Source: Tachypleus tridentatus
Taxonomy: Eukaryota; Arthropoda; Merostomata; Xiphosura; Limulidae
Assembly: GCF_004210375.1 (NCBI RefSeq)
Contig: NC_134825.1
Location: forward strand, 76,003,558 to 76,067,557
Direction of reading: 5' to 3'
DNA: 64,000 nucleotides
The first letter of the stretch is position 1; the number at the start of each line of letters is the position of its first letter. A program made the position numbers and the translations under genes. Positions 24,101 to 35,556 of the stretch are shown here, piece by piece. A model generated the notes under the pieces. The model made no database searches. It was not told where the DNA came from and saw nothing but the letters and a program-made list of their open reading frames with translations.

Positions 24101-27100
24101 TGTATATTATGTTTTCTTTAATATTATAAAAAGTGTAAACTTTCAGTGGCTTTAGAATATATTGTAAACAGATATTATTTAAGTTCTTTCTTACGAAAAC
24201 TACCACAGGTACAGAAATAAATATAATTATCCATTAGTCATTCTAAAGTGTTTTGCTTGGTAAAATATTTTTAAGTAAATATAAGATAAAGTAATAAGTG
24301 AACTTTTCCACAATATAATATGCATAAATTTGTTCACCTGTAAGTGTTTACCTACTTTGGTGGTGCTTTGCAAATCATCATAAAAACAGTTTAATGTCTT
24401 ACCTTTTAGCTTTGACTTGGTTCAGAGGTACAATTGAAGTCCATGATGAAATGGATGAAATGCGGTCAGAGTATGAAGCTACGAAAATGGTACCAAAGGT
24501 ATGACTGGACAACCAGTTTTACTTATTTATTAAAATTTTGATTTGTATTTATTTAATTTTTCCTTATCTGAAACATAATATTTATGAATATAATTTACCA
24601 TTTGAACATATTTAGAAAATCCTGCTGATTCAACTGTTTTAGGTAACTTTTAGTGAAAAGAGATTGGAAAAACTGATATACAACAGTCAGTCAGATTTAT
24701 CATGTAATTTATACGTTTTATCACTACAGTTGTGTTAATAAGAAAACAACCTTTAAAAAAGATATATATTAGTAATTACTTAAAAACTTGGTGAATAATG
24801 ATGGTAACATTTAACAGAATTCATTATTAAATAATGACATTTTGTTTTAACTATTGGAGGAAAAAGATTAATTGTTGAGACTAATTTCAAATGACCTAAA
24901 CTCACAAAAATGTAAATTTATTATTAATGAAAGGTTATATTAAAAATGAAAAATTGTTTCCCTTGATATAATTGTAAAAAAACACCCATAAAAACTACAA
25001 TGCACGGAATGTGAAATCACAAATTTGTATGTACTTCAGAATGGACCAATAAACCTTCGTGCCAAATTTGATGAAGATTCATCTACAGGGGGCAAAGTAG
25101 TGGTGAAAAACACCCACAAAACTCAAACTTTTATTCAGCATCTCTCTGTGTACCCTTTGAACCTCCATACCAAATTTAGTGAGGATACATCTACAGAAGA
25201 CAAAGTAGTGGTAAAAAAGAAAAAATGGCTATAAAGCCACAAAACTCAAAATCTGCATGTATCTGCCCATGGACTCAATGAACCTTCATACCAAATTTGG
25301 TGAAGATCCATCTACAGAGAATGAAGTTGTGAAATAAAATTTAAAAAATGTCCATAAAAAAACTGCAAAACTAAATATTTTTATGTACTCCTTCCTGGCT
25401 GGACTTAATAAACCTCCATACCATCTGCACCCTGTGAAGTAGCTACATGGACATACAATAGACAGTGCTATTATATTTAGTGAAATATGTTCTAATATTT
25501 AGCTACTTGCATTATACATGTATGATTGAATATTATAAAGTATTCTGTTGTAATGTATTTAGATTCATTTAATATAAATGTCTTCATGACATTTTAGAAA
25601 TTGAAACTGATCTCTGCTCAAACAAATGCTAAGATTTTACCACTTAACTGCATATCTTTTTAAAATATATGCAACCAACATCACCTCTGCTGTTAATATG
25701 TCAAAACATGACAAAATTTAATCTTCTTATATTTCAACACTTTGTGGCACTTCCAAAAATTAAAAAGCAACTTATCTGTATGTTTCAAAAGTGTTTCTTA
25801 AGTTCAGTCTTCAGGAACATGTCTTTTCCTTAAAAGTCAATCCCAAAAGATATCATTTATTTTGCATTGGAATCATATCAAACTTACAATTTAGGAATAT
25901 TTCTCAGGTAACTCTTCAGGAAATGTGGACCAACCACATCTTGCGCACTCCACTCATCATCTCAATTGTGGTAATGTTATCACAGCAGCTTTCTGGAATC
26001 AATGCTGTAAGTGTGAAGTACATTTCATTTTAAATAGACTGAAAAGTATAACCTTTCAATCAATAGACATGGTAAAAAATATATATATATTAAGTAAAAA
26101 AAAATGCTTACTGATCTTGTTCTTTACTGTTTCACAGCCCATAAAAGAAACTGTAAAGCATTTGATGGTTTCAGAAGAATGTTGTATTTATATTGGTCTT
26201 CAAACAAAAAATTATACTTAAGTTATTATATTAGTTTTATAATCTCTATGTGAGTACTTGCATTTAGAAGGAAAATGTTTATCAAAGGATGTGTTTTGTA
26301 TGAATTTTACCTTTATTATTTTTTATTTGAGTCATAATATTTGTTAGTGATTCACTATAATTTCAATGAAAATGCTATAGTAGCTTATGAAACTCAATCA
26401 CTGGAGATTTGGAGAAACTGATAAACATGAATTATCACATTAAATTTTAGGCCATATTTTTCTCAACCGAAATCTTCGAAACTGCTGGACTGAACAAAGA
26501 AACTGCTCTGTATGCCACACTGGGTATGGGCAGTATCAATGTCCTGATGACAGTTGTTTCTTTAGTCTTGGTAGAAAGAGCAGGACGACGTACACTACAT
26601 CTTGTAGGTCTTGGGGGTATGGGGATTATTACTCTCTTACTTACTCTGTGCATGTGTTTAAAGGTGGGTACTAAAACAGCTACTTTTATTTCATAAAGTA
26701 TTAACACTTAGTTTGATAAATTAAAACTTTATATATTGTTAAAAAAACAAATATTGTAACATGTAAATAGCAGTTTACATTAAATTGTTTGGTTATGGAT
26801 ATTATAGATTAGTTATACATTTAGTTTTATAATGTTTGTATATCATAATTATAACACAACAACATTATTAAAGAAATAAAATGTATTTTGTGAATAAAGA
26901 TGTGAATTATGTATGTGTTGATTAATTTTGTTATATATTACAAATTTTGAACTAAAAGTATTTTTTTCTGATTTTCTTTGGTTTTTTTTTTGCATGTGAT
27001 CAGATAACTTTATGAAATGTAAATCAAGTTAACATATAAATTTTGTTGTCAGATTGCTTGTAAGTAATCTTTGATTAAAATTATTAACAATGTATTGTAA

Positions 27101-28952
27101 CTAGTGCAACTCTATGTATTTCAGACAGTAGTACCATGGCTATCATACCTTAGTATTGGATGTGTGATAGGATTCGTTGTGATGTTTGCTACTGGACCAG
27201 GTTAGAATTTCTTTTGGTGTATTGAACTATCCATATAATAAATCACAAGTTAATTGCTTAGTGTTATCCTTTTAATATACTTGTTGTAAGGAAGTACAAT
27301 TAATTAATAGATTTAATTACAATAAACATAAATTTCTGACAAAAGACACAATAAAATGTATAATGAAATAAAATAAAAAAACAAATCACAACTTGAGTAA
27401 GACTTGTTGTGTTTTAACAGTTACCATAGTAACATAGAAAATTAAGTTAAATATAATTTGTGGCTACAAGTGAAAATGTGTTTAATTAGAAGTGTAAGCT
27501 ACTTTGCCAAAATCATATTATAATAATGTTTTTATCCTTTAATATTTCTAACGTATAAAAAAAGCTACTAATGGTAAACATTTTGCAAACAATGTTTCTT
27601 TTCCATAAAATTACACTTGAGGTTGAGTGCTTTGGCTCTTTGAGAAATCGAATCATGAAACCAAATTTCAAACTTATGTTAAAATTGTTATGTCATATAA
27701 ACTAGTATAAGCCAAAGATATAGTACCTTAGTATCAAATTGATTATAAAGTACAAAGAATGGCTCAAGTTCTATTTTTTGGATATGTTGTCCATTATTCA
27801 TCAAGATTAAATATGTACATTTAAATATTTAGGATCCCAAGTGTTTTATTATTATTATTTTACAATCATTGTATGTAAAATACAAATGTTTCTTTTTCAC
27901 ATACTGTCTTTCTTTGATGTCATTATGCTAATGGTCAGTTTATATATGTAAAAACGGCTGGTTTTACATATACATTTCTCTACAAGTGGGTTTTCTCATC
28001 ATCACTAATGGTTAGTTTAGTTCATATATTACATAAATATTTGTTCCCTTTGATTCTGAACAATCTGATTATTTTCTGTTTATAATATTTGTAATATAAT
28101 ACTTTGTGATTATCCCCTTAGTTTAGGTTAATGTTTTATTCAATCCCCACGTTAAGTACTTCTGTTAGTAATACATATCTGTCATCAACTTAACAAACGA
28201 TCTTTCACTGCTTTACAACAGGTTCAATCCCTTGGTTTTTTGGTTAGTGAACTCTTTGGTCAAGGAGCACGTGGTATGGCCACCAGCATAGCAGTAGCAG
28301 TCAACTGGAGTGCTAACTTTGTTGTGGGATTAGGTTTTCTGCCTTTAGCTGTAAGCAGTCATTCTATACTTATAAAGATAACAACTGAAGCTATTAATTA
28401 GTCATTAGATGTATAGTTTTCTTAGCACTTTATTCTTCACATAAGCAAAATAACTGCTTGTATGCTAGCTATGTTTTACAAAAATAACACTTGTGCATTT
28501 AATAATCAATAGTGATAGATTACACTTTGCATGTCTGTTTTTAATGTTTTTGACATATGTATAATATGTGTCACATTCAAGTCCAAAAGTGACATCTCAA
28601 TGGTTTGTAATGCTTCTAAGCAGCTTTTATTTGCATACAATTTATTTAGTAAATATCAAGACATTTGTAATGCAGAAGAACACTTTTACAGAGGTTTTCT
28701 AAACTACAGAAACGTTCTGAATTTTTTAAATTAATTTTAAAGGTTTTCTGTTTTTCATAGTGATTATTTGAGGTTCTAACCTTTATTTTTTTTCTTTTTA
28801 TCTTGTAGAATGTTCTGAAAGATTACACGTTCCTGGTCTTTACAGTTCTATTAGCTTTCTTCTGGATTTTTACTTATAAAAAAGTTCCTGAAACCAAAAA
28901 CAAAACAGTTGAAGAGATTACTTCCATTTTTAGACAGAGAATGTATCAATGA
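15177..28952 (+). CDS. Glut1: Class I facilitative glucose transporter (GLUT/SLC2A1-4-like), 11 coding exons
   Basis: Twelve-helix plasma-membrane sugar uniporter of the major facilitator superfamily. Joining 15177-15197, 17153-17251, 21259-21544, 22483-22653, 23313-23419, 24410-24498, 25908-26006, 26451-26663, 27125-27200, 28222-28350 and 28809-28952 gives about 477 residues; human GLUT1 has 492. All introns are GT/AG. Family marks in order: [10 protein letters not shown] in TM1; an NIT glycosylation site in the first outer loop; EKFGRKGG (2/3 loop); [20 protein letters not shown]; the TM5 Gln of TIYQL; CPESPR after TM6; QQLSGINA in TM7, the QLS signature of glucose-preferring class I members; [16 protein letters not shown]; and VPETKNKT before a short tail. 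Exon 5 lacks one base and exon 10 has one extra base, so the raw frame is broken twice. I think these are assembly errors rather than decay. Confidence in the family is high; the exact paralogue is uncertain. Confidence 0.95.
15878..15942 (+). repeat. Direct repeat in GLUT intron 1, copy 1
   Basis: GGTAAC-TACCACTAGCATTTTT and 'TATAGGTCTG' match 17039-17102 over about 65 bp with several substitutions and one short gap. Confidence 0.75.
17039..17102 (+). repeat. Direct repeat in GLUT intron 1, copy 2 (50 bp before exon 2)
   Basis: Partner of 15878-15942. It includes 'CACCACTAGCATTTTTTCAA' and 'AATAGGTCTG'. Confidence 0.75.
17153..17251 (+). CDS. Glut1: GLUT coding exon 2 (TM1)
   Basis: 33 codons after TCTCCAG acceptor, ending GAA|GTAAGT. 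Encodes TM1 with [20 protein letters not shown], aligned with GLUT1 LGSLQFGYNTGVINAPQ. Confidence 0.95.
17786..17945. mobile_element. Penelope-like terminal-repeat foldback (no body) in GLUT intron 2
   Basis: 17786-17870 (GATGACAAGAAACCCACTTG, 'GGTATTAAAAC') matches the left end of the element at 50199 in the same orientation. 17871-17945 (ATGACCTAAGATGGTTGAAA, 'CGTTGCTCTG', 'CCATACCAGCCATCTTATC') matches the right end near 51680. The two ends are joined back to back without the coding body. Confidence 0.75.
18962..19233 (-). mobile_element. SINE family A, full length, GLUT intron 2
   Basis: Reverse copy ending CCATGCCGGGCC, with the 12-bp target duplication AAAGGTGAACTA at 18950-18961 and 19234-19245. 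Confidence 0.93.
19499..19655 (+). mobile_element. Possible diverged SINE with another tRNA-like head
   Basis: GTGTGGCCTAGTAATAGGGA resembles a tRNA A-box region. Downstream 'GAGCTGGCTGTGGGTGATG' followed by 'ACAAGCTGC' matches the family A middle region (GAGTTGGCGGTGGGTGGTG). Confidence 0.45.
19738..19848 (-). mobile_element. SINE family B copy
   Basis: TATAGCAAAGCCAAATCGGG, 'CTATCTGCTG', B-box complement 'GGAATCAAACCCCTGA' and head complement 'GACTTACCGCTGCCTCACC'. Confidence 0.8.
19951..20085 (+). mobile_element. SINE family C copy
   Basis: CCCAGTGGCACAGGAATACT head, B box GTTTCGATACC, then 'GTGGTGGGCAGAGTAGGGAT' and 'GTAGCTTTGTGCTTAATTAC' before an A-rich tail. Confidence 0.75.
20139..20420 (+). 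mobile_element. SINE family A, full length, little diverged
   Basis: Begins GGCCTGGCATGGCCAAGTGC and ends in (AAAC)n. The 11-bp target duplication CTCTACAAGCC lies at 20128-20138 and 20421-20431. It is very close to the copy at 96-376. Confidence 0.95.
20717..20929 (-). mobile_element. SINE family A lacking its tRNA-like head
   Basis: Starts in the 3' tail (TTGAATTTTGCGCAAAATTA) and stops abruptly after 'GGTGCGACGGGGATC', before the B box and head. This may be a 5' truncation or a deletion. Confidence 0.85.
21259..21544 (+). CDS. Glut1: GLUT coding exon 3 (outer loop 1, TM2-TM4)
   Basis: ATTTTCAG acceptor; donor TCAG|GTTCGT; 95 codons plus one base. Contains the FINITYF glycosylation sequon, [19 protein letters not shown] and [10 protein letters not shown]. 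Confidence 0.96.
22483..22653 (+). CDS. Glut1: GLUT coding exon 4 (TM4-TM5)
   Basis: TTATTTAG acceptor; donor TTG|GTAAGT. Encodes [19 protein letters not shown] and the TM5 helix with [19 protein letters not shown], including the sugar-contacting Gln of class I GLUTs. Confidence 0.96.
23313..23419 (+). CDS. Glut1: GLUT coding exon 5 (TM6), one base missing
   Basis: TTTTTTCAG acceptor; donor AAAG|GTGAGT. It reads VTIIPAILC and then must shift by one base near 23341 to read [15 protein letters not shown]. The exon has 107 bases where the flanking phases need 108. Its frame stops at TAA near 23348 if taken literally. Confidence 0.92.
23767..24044 (+). mobile_element. SINE family A, full length, GLUT intron 5
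   Basis: GGCCTGGCATGGCCAAGCGT head, complete middle region and AAAACAAAC tail. Confidence 0.93.
24410..24498 (+). CDS. Glut1: GLUT coding exon 6 (central cytoplasmic loop)
   Basis: ACCTTTTAG acceptor; donor AAG|GTATGA; 29 codons plus two bases. Encodes [20 protein letters not shown], which aligns with the GLUT1 KLRGTADVTHDLQEMKEE region. Confidence 0.94.
24982..25450. repeat. ~120-bp tandem repeat, four diverged units, GLUT intron 6
   Basis: Each unit holds CCTYCRTRCCAAATTTGRTG then 'GAAGATYCATCTACAG' and a (CCA)CAAAACTCAAA segment. Units begin near 24982, 25110, 25228 and 25351. Short open frames across it are a by-product of the repeat. Confidence 0.85.
25908..26006 (+). CDS. Glut1: GLUT coding exon 7 (TM7, QLS motif)
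   Basis: TTTCTCAG acceptor; donor GCT|GTAAGT; 33 codons. Carries [13 protein letters not shown], the glucose-contacting QQ and N residues of class I transporters. Confidence 0.96.
26451..26663 (+). CDS. Glut1: GLUT coding exon 8 (TM8-TM9)
   Basis: AATTTTAG acceptor; donor AAG|GTGGGT; 71 codons. Contains [31 protein letters not shown] and [13 protein letters not shown]. Confidence 0.97.
27125..27200 (+). CDS. Glut1: GLUT coding exon 9 (TM9-TM10)
   Basis: TATTTCAG acceptor; donor CAG|GTTAGA; 25 codons plus one base. Encodes [19 protein letters not shown] and the start of GPG at TM10. Confidence 0.94.
27955..28010 (+). mobile_element. Penelope-type terminal fragment, GLUT intron 9
   Basis: GGCTGGTTTTACATATACAT and 'TCTCTACAAGTGGGTTTTCTC' match the outer part of the terminal repeats at 41404-41486. 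Confidence 0.5.
28222..28350 (+). CDS. Glut1: GLUT coding exon 10 (TM10-TM11), one extra base in a T-run
   Basis: TACAACAG acceptor; donor GCT|GTAAGC. Reads SIPWF, then a run of six T where five are expected (28237-28242), then [20 protein letters not shown] and [17 protein letters not shown]. It has 129 bases where phases need 128. Read literally it stops at TAG shortly after the run. Confidence 0.93.
28809..28952 (+). CDS. Glut1: GLUT coding exon 11 (TM12 and C-terminus)
   Basis: CTTGTAG acceptor. 47 codons and TGA at 28950-28952. Encodes the last helix and [17 protein letters not shown], then a short tail ending RQRMYQ. No PDZ-type or dileucine tail like that of vertebrate GLUT4 is seen. 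Confidence 0.96.
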   Translation, partial: NVLKDYTFLVFTVLLAFFWIFTYKKVPETKNKTVEEITSIFRQRMYQ

Positions 28953-31900
28953 TACAATTTCAGATTTAAATGTTGAATGCAGTGCATGACAAATATGTAT
29001 GAAAGAATTTTGGTACACAACACTTTAGCTAACTCACTTAGATCTTACAGCACATCAAAAATAAGTGACATTTAAATCTTGTCATTATATACAGAAGCTA
29101 CATATCCTTGCATCTGTGTCTGAACTGGGCAATAAATTGGCAAGCAAACAGTATCCTGTATATTTGAATCTTGATGTAACTTCCTTCTCTCTCTTTCGTT
29201 TTTGTTGTAATCTAATTTGTCTCTCTAAACCAGTAGTTGAGCCTTACATTACATTACAAATGAGTTCTCTAGCAGTTGAGCTAAAGTTAATCCATTAGAA
29301 ATTGCTAATAATGCAAATCTTTTTAAGCAAGTTGAATTATTACAACAAATCATTACCAAAATTAAAAACAAATGAAAACATCCAACCTTTTTTATTATTA
29401 AGCAAATTTAGGAAAATTTTAACAATGAAGATACAATGCTTAAAAAAAAAATTTCCAGTATGTAACAAGTTGACTGAATGTGTCTTCAATTATCTTATCA
29501 CTTTTAAAGATTTAATAATTTATCTTAGTGAAAAGCACTTGGCTGTTTTTACATCACAATGACGTCTTTTAGATGTTAAGTGACTTACAATAGTAACATT
29601 AAAAATACAATTATTTACTTTAATGAAATTTTTTTGTTCTTTTCAAAAGTTAAGTATTTTTGATGTATTTGTGTATTATTTCAGTGCATGTGACAGAGCA
29701 CTTACTATAAACATGTCTTAGTCATTCCATACTAGACTGGCACTTAGCTTTATTTTTAACTATACTAACCTATTCACAAGACATGGGTGCTATATTATTT
29801 TCATGATGCATCTTGAAGAAAATTATAATGAATAATGACACCCTCTACCATTAGTTGGTGTAAATAATCATAAATGTTTATTAATCATGTCATGATGTCA
29901 GAAAACACAGATATTCTATAAACACAAGAACAATATATATAAACAACAAATTGCCAATTCCTGTAAATAATAAATGTTTATTAATCATGTCATGATGCCA
30001 GAAAATACACGGATATTCTATAAACACAAGAACAATATATATATAAACAACAAATTGCCTATTCCTGACTAATATAGTCGTCCAAAGATCAAAGTTTCTC
30101 TTCCAACAGTGTGTGTGTCAAAATGGCCTCTTTTTAACATATAATTGCTCTAATGAAGTCATGTATATTTAAAATTATTTGATCGTTCTGTAGTTTAAAC
30201 TATTATACATAGTTTGACAGGTACCCATCCAAATCATTTGTATCATCACCAGACTGCTTTGATAAATATTAACCACACTTTGATATGAGATGTGCAAGTA
30301 TCACAACAGTCATGCATTATGTAGCACCTAGACCTTCGTGTTCAACTTTCTCAAGAAATTTATGAAACAATAATTAATATAATATATTTTGGCTGAAGAA
30401 TATATTGACATATTTTATTGTTCTGTGCTCTGAAACATTAATCTGTGTATTTTAGTATTAATTATATTTACAAAGTTATTAAATTAGTATGTGGTATGGG
30501 TGATGAAACAATTCATGCCAAATTTCATATACAACAATTTTAAATGTGATTTGTGAGATTATATATTTAGTAGTATCGTGAACTTGATGTTACATCACAT
30601 TATATTAGTGACGCAGAAAAGAATCATGCAACCTAAGTCTTTAGCAGTGTCACTGTGATGCTTTACTATTACTAAATGTAATGTTCCAAATGTTCACCAG
30701 TTAAGGCATTCTGCATGCAAATATATATACATAAGTTTTAAAAAGGTGATTATAATAATTAGTGTTTGCCCTGTTAGACATAGATGTAAAAATATTGAAT
30801 AATATTAGCATAGTGAACAAATTCTTGCATTTTTGAGAAAATAAAACCATTAAGTTGTAGCACTGTGGTTTATGGTATAAGATTTCATAACAATGAAGCT
30901 GAGGAAAGATGTTTGTTTTTATACTGAAGATGCATTTAAGATTAATGAGAACTAGCAGCACTTTGTAAAAATCATAAGTACACAAATACATTATGTACTA
31001 TTTACATATACTTGCATAAAAGCTACACACAACTTTTCCAGTTCTGTATAAAAATACATTTATTTTTAACTTCTTATATGCAGTGCAAGTAATGAAGTGT
31101 TTAGCTGTGAAATAGGCAGCAAATTAGATGGAATTTGATTTTTTTTTTAAATTTAGTTTTTGTTTTCTTGTGTTGGTTTTAACAAATTGATTCTGTTGAG
31201 TGAGTGATTTTGAAGTGGGGAAACTATTGTTATGCATTTAGTTTCTCTGTTCTTACCTTCCTTAGTGATCGAGTTAGGAAAATACTATATCAAAGTTTAC
31301 AAAAATAAATGAAAGGATGTTTTTTTTAATCACAGTGTGTTTTATTTAAGTTCCAACACACATACATATATGTATATATAAAACAAACTTGCACAAATGG
31401 TTTTTAAAACTTAATTTTGATAGAAGTCTGTATAATCAGCTAATTCAACATAAAGAAAAGCTATGGTAAATAAACTGTTGCTGCTGGTTTGTATACTCAC
31501 TAGAATTAACATGCTTAGTTTTTGTGTGATACATATTATGTATGCATATATGACTAATTTTATAAGCATGCAAATTATGGTGGTCTTATCACTTTCAAGG
31601 ACCTAAGTTAGCTCATGTTTGTGGATACTCACAAACACACAAGAAAACTATTATTTTTAATTTTCTTTCAGTTTAAATTAAATAAAATTTAGATTTTTCC
31701 ATATGTTACTTACAATTTCATTAGAGAATGAAGCAAAGACAAAAATTATACAAGTTTAAAAAACATTATTACCCCTTAACATTAGGAACATAACATTACA
31801 AAATATAATTATCTAAAAACAATTTTGTTAAAAAATAATAAAACATTGCATGGAAATAAAAATATTTTATTTTGTTTGAATAAAAGAGTCAAAATAGGTA

Positions 31901-32569
31901 AAAACAAAATGTCACAACCAGACTTTTTTAATATTTTACTCCATTTATCAGAATTATGTAAGTTACTTTAGTAAAAATTATTTTCATTTTATTAATAAAA
32001 AAAAAAAAATGCAGAGGCTCTTGGTATCAAAATCAGTACTTCTGAAATTTGTAAAAGTATTACAAAAATTTGTAATACAGTTTTTACATATTTACTAAAA
32101 TTTAAACAGTTCATTATTATTTAATTAAATTACTCAAATGTTTAATATTCTTTAAGTAAACTTTTAAAATTCAGAATATCTAACAAACTTGCTAATTGTG
32201 CTTAGAATGTTTTATTTTACAGAAATTAAAGCCAGGAACAAAAAATATTAAAATCAAAACATTTACATAAGGCTACTACTCTTAGACTTGCTTTTCTTTT
32301 CATAATTATAATTAGTAAATAAAACTAATTATTTACATTCAATTAAAAAACAACAACAATGGCAATACAGGCATTGTGTGCCCTACAACACTGCATGATA
32401 AAGTTTACTGCATGAAGCAGGGTTTATGATTTTTAAAACTAGAAACACAGTTGCTTGCATCAGTTCAGAATTTAATCGGTTCTCACAATATGCTTACAAA
32501 AAAACTACCATAACAACCATTAATTCTAAGAAAATTCAAAACCAAACTTGTTTAATAAATTAACTATAC
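28953..32569 (+). other. GLUT 3' flank / probable 3' UTR, otherwise gene-free
   Basis: AT-rich with several AATAAA hexamers (first near 29131), so the true mRNA end cannot be fixed. I see no other conserved coding segment. The 98-bp duplication below is the only structure of note. Confidence 0.5.
29864..30065. repeat. ~100-bp tandem duplication
   Basis: AATGTTTATTAATCATGTCA then 'TGATG(T/C)CAGAAAA' and 'ACAAATTGCC(A/T)ATTCCTG' occur twice in tandem (about 29864-29962 and 29963-30065) with only a few differences. Confidence 0.92.
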
Positions 32570-34480
32570 AACATCTAAAAACAACTCATCCCAAAGGCTA
32601 ATCACCCTGTTAGAAAAATGAAACTGTCTTAATTCAAATTATGATAACCCACATGCAATATCTTGCATTTATTATAATTAAAACCCATCTGTCATTTATT
32701 TCCCTTTCTCACTAAATGATCTAAATCCTTTTGTAAAGCAGTAGCATCCTCTTCAGAGCCAATAACAATCAAAACCTTGATATCATCAGCAAATATAAGT
32801 AATTTACTGGCTATTATTCATCTGTGTAATTTATGTAAATAAAAAAGAGCAATGGTCTAAGACTGAGCCCTGAGATGTACCACTTGCAACATCAATCCAG
32901 TTTAACTGAACTCCATTTATGACACCCTCTGCTTTCTTCCATCAAGCTACCCTTCTATCCTATATGGTAGCTTAACCCCACACTTACAAAGAAAAAATTT
33001 TACAAGCCTTTTATGTGGCACCTTGTAAAATTAGAATCCATATACATCAAATCTGCATAAGCAGTAACTATTTCAAAGAATATCAACAGATTTGTAAGGC
33101 AAGATTTTCCCATATTGAAACCATGTTGACCTTTCAATAAAGTTCTAAACTTTGTTACATGACTTTGCAAAGCATTTTTTAACATACTTTCTAAAACCTT
33201 TTTGACAACTGATGTAAGAGTAATGGGTCTATAATTACTGGAACAGTTTTTATCACCTCCATTGAAAAGAGGAGTTACATTAGCTAACTTCTAATCATCT
33301 AGTACCTGCCTGCTATTCAAGGACTGATAAAAACAGTAATAAGTGGTTCATATATCCATTCAATCATTAACCATCTTCAAGACCCTTGAGGAAGTAATAT
33401 CTGATCCACAAGCCTTTTTTAAACTTTCCAATTATTTCTTAACCAGCTCAGAATTAATGCAGCCATCTTGTTTAATCTCATTTCCATTTATCAACTGTTC
33501 AAGAAGTGGAAACTTCTTTGACCTTCATTTGTAACGACTGAAAAAAAAAGTAAAATTGAATAACACAATTTTACCCCTATTTTAACATTTTGTGTTTACC
33601 TTTAATCTATTTAATAAATCCTTACTGTTAATTTATACATTTTCAGCCAATTTTCCTTGCATATTCTTAATGATGTCCTAACTTTCTGTTTTTCCAACTT
33701 TCTTGATCTTGCAAGTCTTCTGCCATATAAGTCAATTTAAGTTTCTTAAATTTTGATGCTTTTCTTTGATTTTATCTCTTAATCTCTTTGTGAGCCAACT
33801 AGTTTTTATTTGCAGCTATTTTTTTTCAATAAGAATTGTTTAACTTGAATATTTAAAACTTTATCTCTAAAAAAGTTTCCACATCAAATCAGTGTCTCCA
33901 AATAACTCAACTACCCAATTTACAATGGATAATTCTTGTTGCATCCCTTCAAAATTTGCAACCAAATATCATTATTCCTCATCTCCATATGTAGCAAAAC
34001 ATTGAACATAATAGAGCACTAATCACTTGCATCCAGGTGTTCTCCAATTCCCACCCTCTCAGTAATTTCTGTATTTGAAATTAACAATAAATCTAAAATA
34101 ACATTGTTTCCAGTAGGTGACTTATTGGTGAAAAATGTCACCCTGAAGAGTTTACAAAACCTTTCTCTCCCTCATGGTTTAACTCTAACATTTCCCAATC
34201 TGTACGTCTGAAATTAAAATCACCCATAATTATGACCTCACTAACAACTGAAATCTTAATCTCCCTGTAAAGTTTCTCATTGATTTCATTAGTATCATCT
34301 GGTGGTCTGGAACAAATTTCCACCAAAAAACCTTTTCCCTTTAAACCTACTAATAGAAATCCAAATGTATTCAATCTCCTTGTTATAATCTTTGATATCC
34401 TCAACTTCAAGACGTAATTCACATTTTACATATTAAGCCACTCACCCTCTATCCATATTAAATAGACTGTAATACAGTAC
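32570..34480 (-). mobile_element. CR1-like LINE, decayed fragment
   Basis: Minus-strand pieces in the right order: apurinic-type endonuclease near 34200-34350 (CSRPPDDTNEINEKLYREI, then VIIMGDFNFRRTDWE); a DLLLISNTEITERVG-like block near 34060; and reverse transcriptase near 32700-33185 (KGQHGFNMGKSCLTNLL, SGTSQGSVLDHC, FADDIKVLIVIGSEEDATAL, NKCKILHVG). Pieces are in different frames with many stops, so it is old. Both ends are approximate. The CR1 assignment rests on the PPN-like endonuclease motif and the RT spacing. Confidence 0.85.
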
Positions 34481-35556
34481 AGGAACACTCTTGCAAGATA
34501 CCTCACTTCTCTTACAAATATTCCTAAGCAACATTTTACTACACACTTTTCACCATGTTTCAGTTGGCACCTAAAAATACATTTTGGATATTGTAACAAA
34601 CTTCATACATTGGTTGTGGTTTAAAGATGGCATTCTATACTGATAACATTGTCGGGGAGGTCAAATAATAGACTGATTAATTCTGGAATGTGCAGAATTG
34701 CAAAATTAAGTAAAAGTAGTTTGAAATAGTTGAAAATGGTTAGAAAAAATAACCAAAAGTCATAGAACTGTTTATTAATCGAGTTAGTGAGATACATATA
34801 TCCATGGTTAACCAATTTCTTGGTATATATTTGAATTTTGAAGGGGTCATATAAAACTCTGCAAAATAAAATAAATTAAAAACATAACCACAAAACTAAT
34901 GCAGGTGAACAAAAAGCTGTGTACATGAGGCAATACCTATTTTTCACAAATTCACTTCATTTTTTTCATGAAAAAAAGCTTCTCAAAACATTATAATCAA
35001 TTTTCTTTCACTACCTACAATGTAACCACCTCCAAACTTTATTATCTAAAGCAGTGGTTCCCAACCAGGAGTGCGAGATAGCGTTCCAGAGGGTGCGAGA
35101 TAACATTTCAGTTTTTTTTTTGTTTATATTAAGGGTACTGTCCTATATATCCAAAAATTACGTTTGATTTTTATTTCTTATTTTTCTTGTTACAGACGTA
35201 GCCTTTTACCTTGTTACGATAAACTATCGTTTCTACCATCTACGGCACAGACCAAAATCTTAATGTACAACTGTAAACAAACAACACACAAAACATAAAC
35301 GTGACCTAAATACTTGGCAAAAATTATTAGGTTACGTTCATGAATGCCGTCTTAAAGTGTCTATTATTTATTTATGTTATGTATTCACGTGATCATGACT
35401 ACAGAAGCTTCCAGAAGTATCCAGAATTAATTGATGACATCATGTGATGTATATTCGAGAATGTTCTAAAACGTTTCACAGAGTATATAAACCCATGCGT
35501 GATGGTATGGTAGTCAGTGCATTGTTGATTCTGTGTTCGTGCAAAAAAACTTCATT

